Source: Doryteuthis pealeii (taxonomy: Eukaryota > Mollusca > Cephalopoda > Myopsida > Loliginidae). From it: DNA of 64,000 nucleotides. Shown here piece after piece: positions 54,230-64,000 of the stretch. A program made the position numbers and the translations under genes. The stretch spans positions 98,745,276 to 98,809,275 of the forward strand of contig CM042138.1 of assembly GCA_023376005.1 (NCBI GenBank), given 5' to 3'. Below the pieces are notes generated by a model. The model was not told the DNA's origin. It did no database searches and worked only from the letters and a program-made list of their open reading frames with translations. Each line of letters begins with the position of its first letter. Within the stretch, counting starts at the first letter, position 1.

Positions 54230-55250
54230 TCAACTTTGGTGACAAAATATTTACAATCTAAGATTTTGATTATGGATGTTTTTCCAAGTAGTTTGACGGG
54301 GGTGTTACCTTTAAATCTGATAATAAAAAGTAAATTTTTACTGAAATAGTCATAAAAATACAAGGGGAAGTAAAAAAGTAATTCCATTATATTTATTTCA
54401 TGTGAAGTTTTTTTATTTTATTTTTATAAAACTAAGGTCTACATTGAGACCCTAACGAGGCTGAGAGCAAGAATCCGATGAGTAAGACCCAACTTGATAA
54501 TCGACAATGTCCTCCTTCTGCATGACAATTCTCGACCACACACAAGTATCAGAACAAGGGAGACAATCGCCTCATTCGGGTGGACAACTTTACCGCATCC
54601 TCCATACTCACCAGATTTAGCGCCTTCAGACTCTATCATCTCTACGGCTCCATGAAAGAACTTTTGAGAGGCAGCCATTATCCCAGTGATGAGTAAGTTA
54701 AATCTGTAGTGAAGAAGTAGCTCAAAGAACAGTCAACAGAATTTTACGGGTCAGGGATACATGCTCTCATTCAAAGGTGGAACATTGCTATTGAGAAAAA
54801 CGGTGACTATATGGAGAAGCAGGATGTAATCCCCAGCGGACCAGCTTCATTTTGATGTATGATACATGTTCCTGTGTTGGTAATTATACCTGTCCTAAAC
54901 AAAATGGCATTACTTTTTGAAACATCTCCGCATATCACTAAATGGCTCAGTCCAAAGAATCAGAACATCTATGGAAACCATAGGTGTATTTTGTCTTAAA
55001 TTAGCATATCCTTGGATGATAAAGCTATTTTAAAGATTGCACTCCGATATCGATGAAAGATTTGCACGCAAAAATTTTACTTGATTTATTTCGATAAAAC
55101 TTTCAACTTCTAAACAACGTTACTTTCAACAACATTTAAAAAAGAAAACACGAATTTGTCCCAGAATTCAAGATGTCCTATTATCTAACAATCTTCAAAA
55201 GTAACCAGTGTCTGACTCTAGCCCACTATGCCTTGGGTCAGAGTAGAATG
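54230..55250 (+). repeat. Unclassified repeat X split by a mariner
   Basis: Left part GACGGGGGTGTTACCTTTAA, TTTTTACTGAAATAGTCATA; right part TCTATGGAAACCATAGGTGT, GTCTTAAATTAGCATATCC, TTTTAAAGATTGCACTCCG. Collinear with 34750-35290, which lacks the insert. Confidence 0.65.
54361..54932 (+). pseudogene. Internally deleted mariner, copy 2
   Basis: TA on both sides (54359-54360 and 54933-54934). The plus strand encodes only the transposase C-terminal third: YIETLTRLRARIR, stop, HDNSRPH, PPYSPDLAPSD, then a frameshifted tail with KNSQQNFTG. The left terminal repeat joins the coding remnant at the same place as in copy 1 (through an ATGTGAAGTTTTTTTATTTT linker). HDNARPH has become HDNSRPH. Confidence 0.88.
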
Positions 55251-55514
55251 ACAATTAGTGCGTTCAGATACATTGTAAAGACGCCGAAAGTGTTATTACC
55301 TAAAAATGAATTATTACTACACACATAATTTGAAGTAAGCGTCACTTTATTTACATTTAAAAACAAAATTACTGATGAGATGATGTTTATTAAGTTGTAT
55401 GGCAAGGAAGAACATAAAAGGACAACAGTTAATATACTCGTAGGTCAGACGAGGTATGGAATAAATGGTAAAGAAACAAACTACAGGGCTAACCAAAGAA
55501 GTTTAATTTATACG

Positions 55515-55755
55515 TGGTGTGTAAAAAAAAGTATCGAGATTTTTTGTACTTTTGACACACCTTGTATTCTGAAAAAATAACGTTTCTTTCATTAATATTT
55601 TTCAGAATATATGGTGTGTCAAAAAAAGTATCAAGTTTAAAGCTGTATTTAACAAGATAGAAATGAAGAATAAATGGAACGTTATCTTTTTTTTTTTCAG
55701 AATACAAGGTGTATCAAAAAGTACAAAAATCTTGATAATTTTTTGACACATCAAC
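55515..55755. mobile_element. MITE family T, tandem pair
   Basis: TGGTGTGTAAAAAAAAGTAT, ACTTTTGACACACCTTGTAT, then a second unit ATATGGTGTGTCAAAAAAAG, AACAAGATAGAAATGAAG, ending AATTTTTTGACACATC. Confidence 0.75.
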
Positions 55756-55792
55756 AGTTAGTCAAAATATGTACAATATTTTGACTAACTGA

Positions 55793-56110
55793 TTGATTTT
55801 AACGACATGTCAATTCATCTTGGGTTATTTTATGCCTAGAGGTTAAGTAATCGCATTCATTGTACGTTGATATTTAGATTTTTGTGTAATTGTTTCTTAA
55901 GTTTTTGCACACGGTCTTATCGAATACTAATTATTTTTAAACATATCTATTTGACCCATAAATTACTACTCCAGGTCAGAGTATATCTGGGAGTAATGCT
56001 AATGAAGGAGTACAACACACACCACAGATCTCCAGAACTGTTTAGTGTCATATCCAGGATCTTCTTTTATGGGGTTCCTACCTCTCTGCAGGGGATAGTC
56101 AGAGAGAGGG
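55793..56110 (-). mobile_element. Interspersed repeat family B
   Basis: GATTTTAACGACATGTCAAT, GGGTTATTTTATGCC, then CAGGTCAGAGTATATCTGGG, AGTAATGCTAATGAAGG, TCTGCAGGGGATAGTCAG. Confidence 0.65.
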
Positions 56111-56171
56111 TGAAATATTTTGAATCGTGGTGAGAGCTTATTATTTCCAATACATATTATTTTTCATTGTA

Positions 56172-56580
56172 CGAGGGTGAGTCAAAAAGTAATGCCATTT
56201 TGTTTAGGACAGGTATAATTACCAACACAGAACATGTATCATACATAAAAATTAAGCTGATCCACTGTAGATCACATACTTACTTCACATAGTCAGCGTT
56301 TCTCTCAATAGCAATGTTCCATCTTCGAATGAGAGCATGTATCTCTGCTTAAAATTCTGTTGACTGTTCTTTGAGCCACTTCTTCATTACAGATTTCACT
56401 TCCTAGTCACTGGAATACTGTTTGCCTCAGTCTATCATCTCTTCGTTCCCATGAAAGAGGGTCTGAGGGGCAAATAATATTCCAGTGACGAGGAATTGGA
56501 ATTGTAGTGAAGTAGTGGCTCAAAGAACAGTCAACAGAATCTTACCACTAATATGCGTAGAAAATGCGTTGCGGCCCTCG
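56172..56580. mobile_element. Palindromic mariner derivative, copy 1
   Basis: TA flanks on both sides. Left end CGAGGGTGAGTCAAAAAGTA, then the minus-strand transposase C-terminal region (FEC...GDYVE part, worn). The sequence then turns back on itself: TTCACTTCCTAGTCACTGGA, ATACTGTTTGCC is followed after about 45 bp by TATTCCAGTGACGAGGAATT and GGCTCAAAGAACAGTCAACA in the opposite sense. The far end reads GCGGCCCTCG. Confidence 0.75.
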
Positions 56581-56699
56581 TATTCGAAAATTTTGCTGAT
56601 CTTTAGTTCGAGACTAAACTAACTTTATTAAAAAGACCGAATAATATCCAGTGGATAAAATTTTTAAAAATCCAAATAAATCTCATTTATTAATTTAGA

Positions 56700-57010
56700 T
56701 ACGCTTGATCGATTTAAACGGATGGTCGACCCGTCTGGAGTTATTTTGCTATGTCGATATGTTTGTTTGTCTAATTTTTTAGATGAGGCTTGAATATATT
56801 TCTAAAATATTTTTCGGACTGTTTTCCGGATCTTTGTCGTAATATATAAAAACACTGCTCTGTCGGCTGGGGCGTTAGAATAAACCGGCGGCACCTCTGC
56901 AGAGGGGTAAGACTCCCCCAATGGGCCACCTGTTGGCCATTGGTGGTGCTTAGGGATGGAACCCAGGTGGCTAAGAAGTCCATGCCATGCAACACCCACT
57001 TTGACCCTTA
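56700..57010 (+). mobile_element. Interspersed repeat family B, degraded
   Basis: GATTTAAACGGATGGTCGAC, CGGCACCTCTGCAGAGGGGT, AAGACTCCCCCAATGGG. A GC-rich segment (56930-57000) has no counterpart in other copies. Confidence 0.45.
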
Positions 57011-57017
57011 CTTGCTA

Positions 57018-57182
57018 GACGTTCTTTGAGCCACTACTTCACTACAGATTCCAATTCCTCGTCACTGGAATAATGTTTGCCTCTCAGACCTCTTTTATGG
57101 GAACCAAGAGATGATAGACTGAGACAAACAGTATTCCAGTGACGAGGAAGTGAAATCTGTAATGAAGAAATGGCTGAAGAAG
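57018..57182. mobile_element. Palindromic mariner derivative, copy 2 (truncated)
   Basis: TTCTTTGAGCCACTACTTCA, TTCCTCGTCACTGGAATAAT, central CTCTTTTATGGGAACCAAGA, GATGATAGACTGAG, then GTATTCCAGTGACGAGGAAG, TGAAATCTGTAATGAAGAAA. The complement of the central turn is nearly identical to that of copy 1, so both descend from one rearranged parent. Terminal repeats are lost. Confidence 0.75.
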
Positions 57183-57270
57183 GCCATAGGGTACAACGAC
57201 TGAAACGTTGTGTTTTTATATACAGAATAAAACGTTGTGTTTTTAGATATCACGATAAAGATCAGGACAA
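57174..57270 (+). mobile_element. Foldback-family arm with hammerhead-like core
   Basis: CTGAAGA (57174-57180), 21 nt, GAAACGTTGTG, and the shared TATCACGATAAAGATCAGGA, CAACAGTAC end. Helix II is not convincing, so the ribozyme fold is probably lost. Confidence 0.45.
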
Positions 57271-57549
57271 CAGTACAAAAAATCAAAATAATATATGTTT
57301 GTATTATCACTATTTCATTTTTTATATTGGCAAAGTCGTTTTAGTTTTTTAATTAAAGCTTTTAGTTTTTGATGAACTGGTTTATTTTAAAGTAGAATTT
57401 GGATAATTGTGTACATTGTACGTTTATATTTACTTTTTTGTGTAGTTTAAATTTTTAACACGATTATATGATATCAAATATTCCAACCAATACAAATAAC
57501 TTGCAAACAGATTTATTTGATTCGTAGCTAAATGACTCATAGCGTATAT

Positions 57550-58081
57550 TGTTACATAATTCATAAGTAGCTTATAATTTAAGTACGTACCTGTAGTAAG
57601 ATATCTAAATAAAGTTCCTTAGATTCAGAAGAACGTGATTTCTAGAAAGTTATCGTGGCCGATGAGTAACAACAGGTGACTTTCTGGTTGACGCGATTAG
57701 GCGTGAGATAGTTTTAGAGTCAGATGCAAACAAACCTTCGAGGAGCGCGGGTACGATTGTCAGCTCTGACAGTCGCTCTTCCTCCGCGGCGGAATCATAG
57801 GCTGGGTTGTTGAAATAAAACTTTAGAAGAAAACAACAAGTCTTGTTTGTTGAGTTAATATTAACCAAGAAATGACCAGCCGAAGAAATAAATAAGAACC
57901 AGCCCTTAACAGAAATCCCTTAAGAGAAAACCGCCGACCAAGTGAACATGGCGACCGGCCGAGTTAGAAGCATTAGAAGCAGCGAGTAAACAATTGAGAA
58001 CCATCATCTCATCTTTATTTTATCTGTCTGTCTGTCTGTCTGTCTCTCACCATTATATACCCGAGATGTGGGTATATAACA
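57550..58081 (+). mobile_element. Solo LTR-like element, copy 4, with target duplication
   Basis: TGTTACATAATTCATAAGTA start, GTGGGTATATAACA end (532 bp), flanked by ATAT (57546-57549 and 58082-58085), compatible with a 4-bp target duplication as made by LTR retroelement integrases. Internal TCTG repeats and a TATA near the 3' end. Confidence 0.65.
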
Positions 58082-58227
58082 ATATTGGTTGTGAGACTTT
58101 TGATTCGGTTAAGATTCTATTGCAAGCTGAATATTTCATTCATAACGAGATCACAAAACATATTGAAATGTGTAGATGATAAATATTCTTATCAAACTCC
58201 AATATTCATATTTAACCAGTCTGTAAT

Positions 58228-58576
58228 ACAGTGGTACCTTGACTTAAGATTTTGATTCGTTCCGCTCATAACTCTATTTACTCGTATATCAAATCAATTT
58301 CCCCCATTAAAATAGACTGAAATACAATTAATCCGTTCCACCCCCATAAAAAACCTAATTTTTATGTTACATTTTTTAGATAAGAAAAATAGCACTGTAT
58401 TGTATAGACACATAACAAAATACAATTTAATGAATTGTGTGATTTAATATGTTTTAATGTTTTTTTTTTTTAAATAAATATCTTTTTTGGTGTAATAAAT
58501 TTGGAAACTTAAATGTTTTTAGTGAACTTATTGATATAAGCGTATCTGAAGCTTACTCGTACCTCAAATTTTAGCT
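58228..58576. mobile_element. MITE-like repeat with CAGTGGTACC end
   Basis: Starts ACAGTGGTACCTTGACTTAA, GATTCGTTCCGC; the far end contains GCTTACTCGTACCTCAAATT in inverted relation to the internal ATTTACTCGTATATCAAATC segment. Resembles a DNA-transposon MITE found in many animal genomes; superfamily not assigned. Confidence 0.4.
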
Positions 58577-58770
58577 ATGACACTACCACTCCGGAGTAGA
58601 GTGAACTTAGGAGTAATGGTAATGAAGGGGTACTCCACACTCACCAGAGCTCCAGAAGTGGAACTTCACCATCAGGTTCAGTTTAGAGTTATACTCAGGA
58701 TATCCCTCTACATTTCTCTTCAGGGGACACAGTCAGCGTATTATAAGCCCTGCCGACAGGCAAATTCAAT
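58577..58770 (-). mobile_element. Interspersed repeat family B
   Basis: ACTACCACTCCGGAGTAGAG, GGTACTCCACACTCACCAGA, TATACTCAGGATATCC, ACAGTCAGCGTATTATAAGC. Confidence 0.7.
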
Positions 58771-58862
58771 TTTATTAAATCATTTATCAATTTTATATTT
58801 TTAGTAAAATGTCGGTAAAATGTTTAAAATATACCATATAGTTTTTACAATAAAGATTAGTT

Positions 58863-59097
58863 GGAGGCCGTGGTGTAATGGTTAGAGTCGTAGGAAATGG
58901 ACACGTCGTCCGAGTTCAAATCCTGGACGAAACTACAGTTTACATATCGGTAATACTCTTGGGAAAGGTATGAATCAAACTACTCTCCCTCCAGCTATGG
59001 TTAAATAGTAGGACAGACTGGGCTCTTTAACCTTGGTTAGGCAACCAGTCTAGGAGAAGGAAAACTCTGAATTCAAACCCATTAAACTCCGCATGGG
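58863..59097 (+). mobile_element. SINE family A, well preserved head
   Basis: GGAGGCCGTGGTGTAATGGT (A box), B-box CGAGTTCAAATCCTGG, body GTAATACTCTTGGGAAAGG, CCAGCTATGGTTAAATAGTA, GGGCTCTTTAACCTTGGTTA, AACCAGTCTAGGAG, AACTCCGCATGGG. The 3' TGTGTCACATCC tail is absent. Confidence 0.8.
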
Positions 59098-59564
59098 ATG
59101 GTCATTACTAGAATAGGCTCAGTCCTAATTAGTGATCTGAGAAAAATAAAGGGATTAGAGTTATTTGGTTCAAGAGTCTGTACTGAGTTTCGGCACTTAT
59201 CCCACTTACTATGCTTTTTTTTAAAACCGCTCTCATCAGGAGCCTGCACTATGTGTGTCGCCCACATCAATAAATCAAAAACTACAGGAGATGATTTTTA
59301 AATGCATCTCGACTGCGCATGATTGGATTTTCATTAAAGTTCTTTGCTTAGTGGATATGAATCTCAGATAAAGTTGTTGATTGGTGGTTAAGTCGTACGT
59401 CATATTAGGTAGGTCACAGTCTCGTTCTGGATTCTTTTCTGCCTTCAAAAATTTTCTGATATTAAAATCATTTAAACAACATTGACATCCCACCGGATCT
59501 CATGACGTTTGCACACATACGAGCAGCGCCTTTGCCACTGCAATCTGTGCATATTGATGAAAAA

Positions 59565-60002
59565 AAAAAAGAAAGAAAGAGTTACGGGAGAAGAGAGGGA
59601 AGTAAAAGAAACAGATAAGGGAATCTGAAATGAAAAAAGAAAGAAAAAGAAAACACAGTTAGAATTGAAAAGGAAAAGAAAACACAGAAAAGAAAAGGAA
59701 AAAAAAACAAAGATAGAAAAGAAAACGAAAAAAGAAAAGGAAGAAGAAAAAACAGAAAAGAAAAAGAAAAAGAAAAGGAAGAAGAAAAAACAGAAAAGAA
59801 AAAGAAAAAGAAAAGGAAGAAGAAAAAACAGAAAAGAAAAGAAAAAATAAAGGAAAAAAGAATAAAGAAAACAACAAAAAGAAAAAGAAAAGGAGAATAG
59901 AATGAACAATAATGAAAAGGATAAAAAGCTGAAAAAAAAACAACCAACCAACCAAACAAACAAACAAAAAACAGGTAGAGAAAAAAGAAAAAAAAAGAAA
60001 GG
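59565..60002. repeat. GAAA-rich purine tract
   Basis: AAGAAAAGGAAGAAGAAAAA repeated with a unit of about 33 bp (three near-identical units 59733-59835). Long FFLF-type minus frames are artefacts. Confidence 0.9.
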
Positions 60003-60009
60003 AGAATAA

Positions 60010-60250
60010 AATGGTTTGGTTTGTTTGTTTTACGGCATATCAACCTCAGTGGATCATTTAATGGCAACAAAGTTTTGAAATAAATTCATTCTTAATGGAT
60101 ATTCAATTCTTTTTTATAAATACATTTTCTATTTAACCCATAGATATTTAACAGGTACTACCACTCCGGGTCAGAGTGGACTAGGGAGCAATATTGATGA
60201 AAGGGGGCTCCACATTTCCTAGAACTCCAGAAATATATAATTCTAAGGGG
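60010..60250 (-). mobile_element. Interspersed repeat family B
   Basis: GTTTTACGGCATATCAACCT, GTACTACCACTCCGGGTCAG, AGTGGACTAGGGAGCAATAT, TAGAACTCCAGAAATA. The rest is lost. Confidence 0.65.
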
Positions 60251-60640
60251 ATGTACTTAATTTTGTACTGTTACAAATTCTTATTTTTGGTGACATAGTA
60301 TAAATGCAGTGATGCGTGATTGGGGGCTGAACTCTTTTGATATGATTTCACAGTCCATATAAGGTGCACATTGCAACGGTCCCTTTTAAAATCAGTTCTT
60401 TAGATTTTATTTCATAAGATCTTTATTTAGTTTGCATTTGTGTGTTTTGTTTTACCTTAACCCTTTTTAGTTCATTATAATGTCAAATCTAGTCATTTTG
60501 ATTTAGGGTTTCTTACTGTACCTGCTGTTCCTTAAGTGGTCACCCAACTAAGTATTGAACAGGATCATCGTTGCTTAACTTGGGTGATTTAGCGGGAATC
60601 GGTGCTTATAGCGTGACTTGACCGTAAACTAATTTAGTGT
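60251..60640. other. No gene recognised
   Basis: A 5S-rRNA-like or tRNA-like fold is not evident. The GTACCTGCTGTTCCTTAAGT, GGTCACCCAACTAAGTATTG, GCTTAACTTGGGTGATTTAG segment (60517-60595) resembles the internal region of 5S rRNA on the minus strand and might be a 5S-derived SINE piece. Confidence 0.4.
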
Positions 60641-61660
60641 GTCAAAAAAGATAAATAAGTTGGGAAGAAGGTAAGAAGAATTGGAAGAAGAAATGGAAGA
60701 TAAAGAAGATGGAAAGTGAGAAAAAAATGAAAACGAACAAAATGGAAAGAAAGAAGGAAAACAGAATAAAGAAGAAAAAAGAAAGAAAGAGAATGAATGA
60801 AAAAGGATGGGGGAAAGAAAAGTAGAAAGAAAGGAAAGGATAAAATAAAGGAAAACATAAAGAAGGGACGGGATAAAATAGAAGAAAAAGAAGGAAAAGG
60901 GAAGAAAGGGAAATATAGAACAGAATGAAAAAGAAAGAATATAAGAAAGGAGGGAAATGATAAAATAGAGGGAAAAATATATAGAAAAAAGGAAAAAAAG
61001 TAGAAAATAGAAGGAAAAAGAAAGAAAAAGAAAGAAAGGGATGGATAAAATAGAAGAAAAACGAAAAGAAACGACCCAGATAGGGTAGAAGAAAACGAAG
61101 GAAACACGTATGAAAGGAAAGTATAGAATAGAAAAAATGGGGAAAAAGAAAGCAAGGAAAGGATAATATAGAAGAGAAAGATGGTAAAAAAGAGGGAAGG
61201 ATACAATAGAAGAAAAAGAAAGAAAAAGAAAGGAAGGGAAATGTAGAACCGAATGAAAAAGAAGGAAAATAAGAAAGGAGGGAAATGATAAAGTAGAGGG
61301 GAAAATGGAAAAAAGAAGGGGAAGGATAAAATAGAAAAGAAAAGGAATAAAAGAAAGAAGTAGAGAATAGAAGGAAAAAGAAGGAAAAAAAGAAAGAAGG
61401 AAAAATAGAGATAATAATGAAAAAGAAGAAAAAGAAGAAAAAAGGGAAATGATAAAATGAAAGAAAAAGAAGTAAAAAAAGAGGGAAAGAATAAAATAGA
61501 TGAAAAGGGAGAAGAGAAAGGGAAGGATAAAATAGAAGAAAAATAATAAAAAAAAAAAACAAAGAGGGGGAAGTAGAAAGAAAAAAAAGAAAGAATAAGA
61601 AAAAGTGAAAAGAGAGAATGAGTAAAGGAAGTTAAAAAAAAAGAAGAAAATAAGTCTATT
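60640..61660. repeat. 1-kb GAAA/GGAAA purine tract
   Basis: Irregular units such as GGATAAAATAGAAGAAAAAG and AAAGAAAGGAAGGGAAATGT recur many times, giving a higher-order pattern. The 306-codon and 190-codon minus-strand frames are low-complexity translations of this tract. Confidence 0.9.
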
Positions 61661-61935
61661 AACGAATCATATGTATCGGTTATCTTAATTTTAATGCAAA
61701 ATATCTTATTTCCCTTGCATTTCGAAAAGAAAGAAAGAAAAAAAATATATTGCTATTTTTACCACCTGATGCAGCTTTTATGAGATGAATTGCAACTCTG
61801 AAGTGAAACAAAAGAAGATCCATTTCACAATGGAATTCAGCAATTTGAAATAACATAATTTGATAAGTCAGCATCAATGAACAATAAACTCGTACATTTT
61901 CAATTTTTAAAGTGTTTTTCAAACAAACAAACAAA

Positions 61936-61962
61936 CACACAGACAGACACACACACACACAC

Positions 61963-61999
<37 letters not shown>

Positions 62000-62014
62000 C
62001 ACGCACACACACAT
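61936..62014. repeat. (CA)n microsatellite
   Basis: CA repeats with CAGACA and CGCACA interruptions. Confidence 0.95.
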
Positions 62015-62071
62015 ATGTGAGGAGAAAACACTGGATGTTAAAAAAGATGAATATACATTCTTGATGATAAT

Positions 62072-62114
62072 ATCGACCCTTTAACGTTTCGGTCTTCGTG
62101 ATCTTCTTCAGGAC
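62072..62114 (-). ncRNA. Weak type I hammerhead candidate I
   Basis: Minus strand: core CTGAAGA (62111-62105), 14 nt with a poor helix II (AGATC ACGA AGACC), GAAA (62090-62087), and GTC at 62077-62075 closing a 2-bp helix III. Helix I GTC/GAT is 3 bp with a wobble. It resembles candidate B's extra A after the core. TG/CA repeats lie about 60 bp downstream. Confidence 0.4.
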
Positions 62115-62207
62115 GTGTGATGAGGTCTTGTGTCGGAGAGTTCAATTCTCTTTTTGACGAGTATCTTTGGTATTTCCACAGACTGTTGAATTTATTTCCT
62201 CATTTTG

Positions 62208-62212
<5 letters not shown>

Positions 62213-62263
<51 letters not shown>
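62213..62263. repeat. (TA)n microsatellite
   Basis: About 50 bp TA. A decayed relative of hammerhead C follows on the minus strand near 62290-62340 (TAGAAACTGTCAGTA retained, core lost). Confidence 0.95.
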
Positions 62264-62265
<2 letters not shown>

Positions 62266-62414
62266 AGTAGCGTGAACATGAAATCAACGGCATTTGTTTA
62301 CTGACAGTTTCTAGCCTGTCGTTAACTTCATGATCCGCTAGCCTAACTTAGATATACATGGTCTATCAATGAAATCGAGCATTCTTTACTTATAGATATC
62401 GCAAACTATATTAT

Positions 62415-62417
<3 letters not shown>

Positions 62418-62497
<80 letters not shown>
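62418..62497. repeat. (TA)n-(TG)n microsatellite
   Basis: About 45 bp TA followed by about 33 bp TG. The flank GAGCGAGTCACAATTTCGGC, TGTCC matches the flank of the TA tract at 1306-1400 (GAGAGTCACAATTTTGACTG, TCGGA), so both sit in the same repeat. Confidence 0.95.
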
Positions 62498-62500
<3 letters not shown>

Positions 62501-62759
62501 TTGAAGAGCGGATGACGTTACGGAGAAGATTGAGCGAGTCACAATTTCGGCTGTCCAAAAAAAACAGAAGTAACCGAATATGTCTGAATAATGAATGAAT
62601 ATAAAAAGTGCTCAATTTATAAGTAGAGCTGGTTTAGAAAACCGATAAAAGGAGGATATATCTATCTAGGTTTTATCGGGAGGATCTTCAGCATAATTGA
62701 TTTATTCATCTTTAATTGTTTCTTTTGCATATTCATCTTTATAGTATGACCCTATTCTT

Positions 62760-62761
<2 letters not shown>

Positions 62762-62849
<88 letters not shown>
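62762..62849. repeat. (TC)n-(TA)n microsatellite
   Basis: About 58 bp TC followed by about 29 bp TA. Confidence 0.97.
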
Positions 62850-63154
62850 TCGGATGAGAGAAAACACGAGATCTCACAGGACTTGTTACTTCAACGAGTA
62901 ATTGCTAATTACTTTGTTCACCTTTTATGTTTGCTTAGTAAACCTTTCCCCCTATCCTTTATATCCGTTTTTCTTATTATTATTTCTCTGTTAACTCTGA
63001 TATTCTTGTTAGAAAACATTTTAAAACTCAAAGTTTAGAATTGTTTTTCATAAATCATTTGGATTATTATTGTTAATTTAAAAAGAAAAAGGAGTAATTG
63101 CTTCATCTCTTCAGCTGAAAAGTTGTTTCTTTGATAAAAATTTGTGTTTTTTTC

Positions 63155-63320
63155 AGGCACACTAAGAATCGTAGGAAATGAAATCGGTGCCCCAAGTTCA
63201 AATCCTGGATGAAACTGTTAAAAGTAAAACGCAAGTTGCCTCATCCAAGATTTGAATGCCTTTGAAAATCGTTCTCCTCCCACCTATGGGTAAATAGTAA
63301 GGCATATTGGCTAATTGTCA
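63155..63320 (+). mobile_element. SINE family A fragment
   Basis: AATCGTAGGAAATGAAATCG, B-box AAGTTCAAATCCTGG, CCACCTATGGGTAAATAGTA. An inverted duplicate of the B-box area (CATCCAAGATTTGAATG) lies inside it. Confidence 0.6.
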
Positions 63321-63439
63321 TATAGTACCTAAACAATGGGAATAGAATCGTTTGCTTATTTCAACCAAGCATTTGCTAATTACCCAGTTCACCTTGTATC
63401 TTTTCTTAGTAAATCTTTTTTCATATCCTTTATAATAGT

Positions 63440-63712
63440 TGCGTTTCGTCGGAGGTAAGTCATCTCGTACACCACACAGATCTATTTGATCCGTAGATGG
63501 GCCTCTAACAGGTACTTCCACTCCGGACCAGGGTAGACCTGGGAGTAGTGGAAAAGAATGGGTAATCCACAGTCGCCCAGATTTCGAGACTTGGAGCCTC
63601 GCCGCCAGATACAATTTAGTGTCATATTCAGGAGACCCCTTTTTGGGGGTGGAGTCTTATGCCTCTGCAGGGGACACAGTCAGCGGGTTCTAAGCCTCGT
63701 TGTCTGAATATA
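63440..63712 (-). mobile_element. Interspersed repeat family B
   Basis: GGTACTTCCACTCCGGACCA, GGGTAGACCTGGGAGTAGTG, CAATTTAGTGTCATATTCAG, GAGACCCC, TCTGCAGGGGACACAGTCAG, CGGGTTCTAAGCC. Relatively complete at the 5' side (minus sense). Confidence 0.7.
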
Positions 63713-63724
63713 TATAAAAGAAAT

Positions 63725-63905
63725 ATGCATATTTACGAACCTCTCCGCACGAGTAATACATGTTCAATTTCTAAATCTGAGTTTTATAGGTTTGAATTCA
63801 GTTTTCCTTCTCCTTGACTGGTTGCCTAACTCAGGTTAAAAAGCCCAGTCCTACCTACTATTTACCCATAACTAGAAGTTGAGTAAATACATTTCCCAAT
63901 TGGAC
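63725..63905 (-). mobile_element. SINE family A fragment
   Basis: GAACCTCTCCGCACGAGTAA, GTTTGAATTCAGTTTTCCTT, GACTGGTTGCCTAACTCAGG, CTACTATTTACCCATAACTA. The head is lost where another head begins. Confidence 0.7.
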
Positions 63906-63985
63906 ACATAGCGTAGTGGATAAAGTTTTAAGTGACAGTTATCTTTAGGCTGCAGGTTCAATCCTGGGCAAGGCAACAGTAACAT
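63906..63985 (+). mobile_element. tRNA-like SINE head
   Basis: ATAGCGTAGTGGATAAAGTT (A-box-like) and B-box AGGTTCAATCCTGGGC, resembling a tRNA-derived SINE start. The body lies beyond the window. Confidence 0.6.
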
Positions 63986-64000
63986 AGACTAATAATTAAC

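Noticed and set aside
59472..60070. Overlapping 160-codon hydrophobic frames suggesting membrane proteins
   Set aside because: Three frames over the same purine tract all look alike, as expected for simple sequence.
60642..61562. 306-codon minus-strand open frame
   Set aside because: It is a low-complexity translation (F, S, L, P) of a GAAA-rich tract, with no domain or composition of a real protein.

Overview
This window looks like intergenic DNA from a large, AT-rich, repeat-packed animal genome. I found no intact protein-coding gene, rRNA or functional tRNA gene. The best guess for the organism is a cephalopod or other lophotrochozoan mollusc (moderate confidence, by inference). The reasons are several families of tRNA-derived SINEs, abundant TA, GA, CA and ATCT microsatellites, mariner, Helitron and piggyBac-like debris, and a LINE with a (TAA)n tail. 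Nearly every long open frame is a translated microsatellite or a decayed transposon. Layout: 0-4.5 kb is AT-rich sequence with microsatellites and a CTTT tract. 4.5-6.85 kb holds two opposed arrays of 5'-truncated LINE 3' ends. 9.2-12.3 kb holds two non-autonomous Helitrons, one carrying a nested SINE with a clean target duplication. 12.8-21 kb holds hammerhead-ribozyme-like motifs, inverted-repeat (foldback) elements, SINEs and solo-LTR-like repeats. 24.8-25.35 kb is a deleted mariner. 28.5-31.3 kb is a six-copy head-to-tail LINE array. 32.1-32.3 kb pairs a tRNA-like SINE head with a hammerhead-like motif. 36-40 kb holds a 100-bp-arm palindrome, a piggyBac MITE and tandem Helitrons, one interrupted by a hammerhead-bearing insert. 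42-51 kb has SINEs and minisatellites. 54-57.2 kb has mariner derivatives, including two copies of a palindromic form. 57.5-64 kb has an LTR, SINEs, two long purine tracts and more microsatellites. The signal most worth following is a set of about nine short motifs that fit the type I hammerhead ribozyme: CTGANGA core, helix II hairpin, GAAA, very short helix III, NUH site, and flanks that re-pair as helix I. They occur on both strands in unrelated contexts, often just upstream of a TA microsatellite and often inside inverted repeats. Hammerheads are known from Penelope-like elements and retrozymes, so the motif itself is not new. The possibly undescribed parts are the tRNA-promoter/hammerhead composite (32137-32265), the hammerhead enclosed by an almost perfect 82-bp inverted repeat (15732-16026), and the hammerhead unit apparently inserted in the TA tract of a Helitron (38485-38657). 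All structures were folded by eye and need computational and biochemical confirmation.
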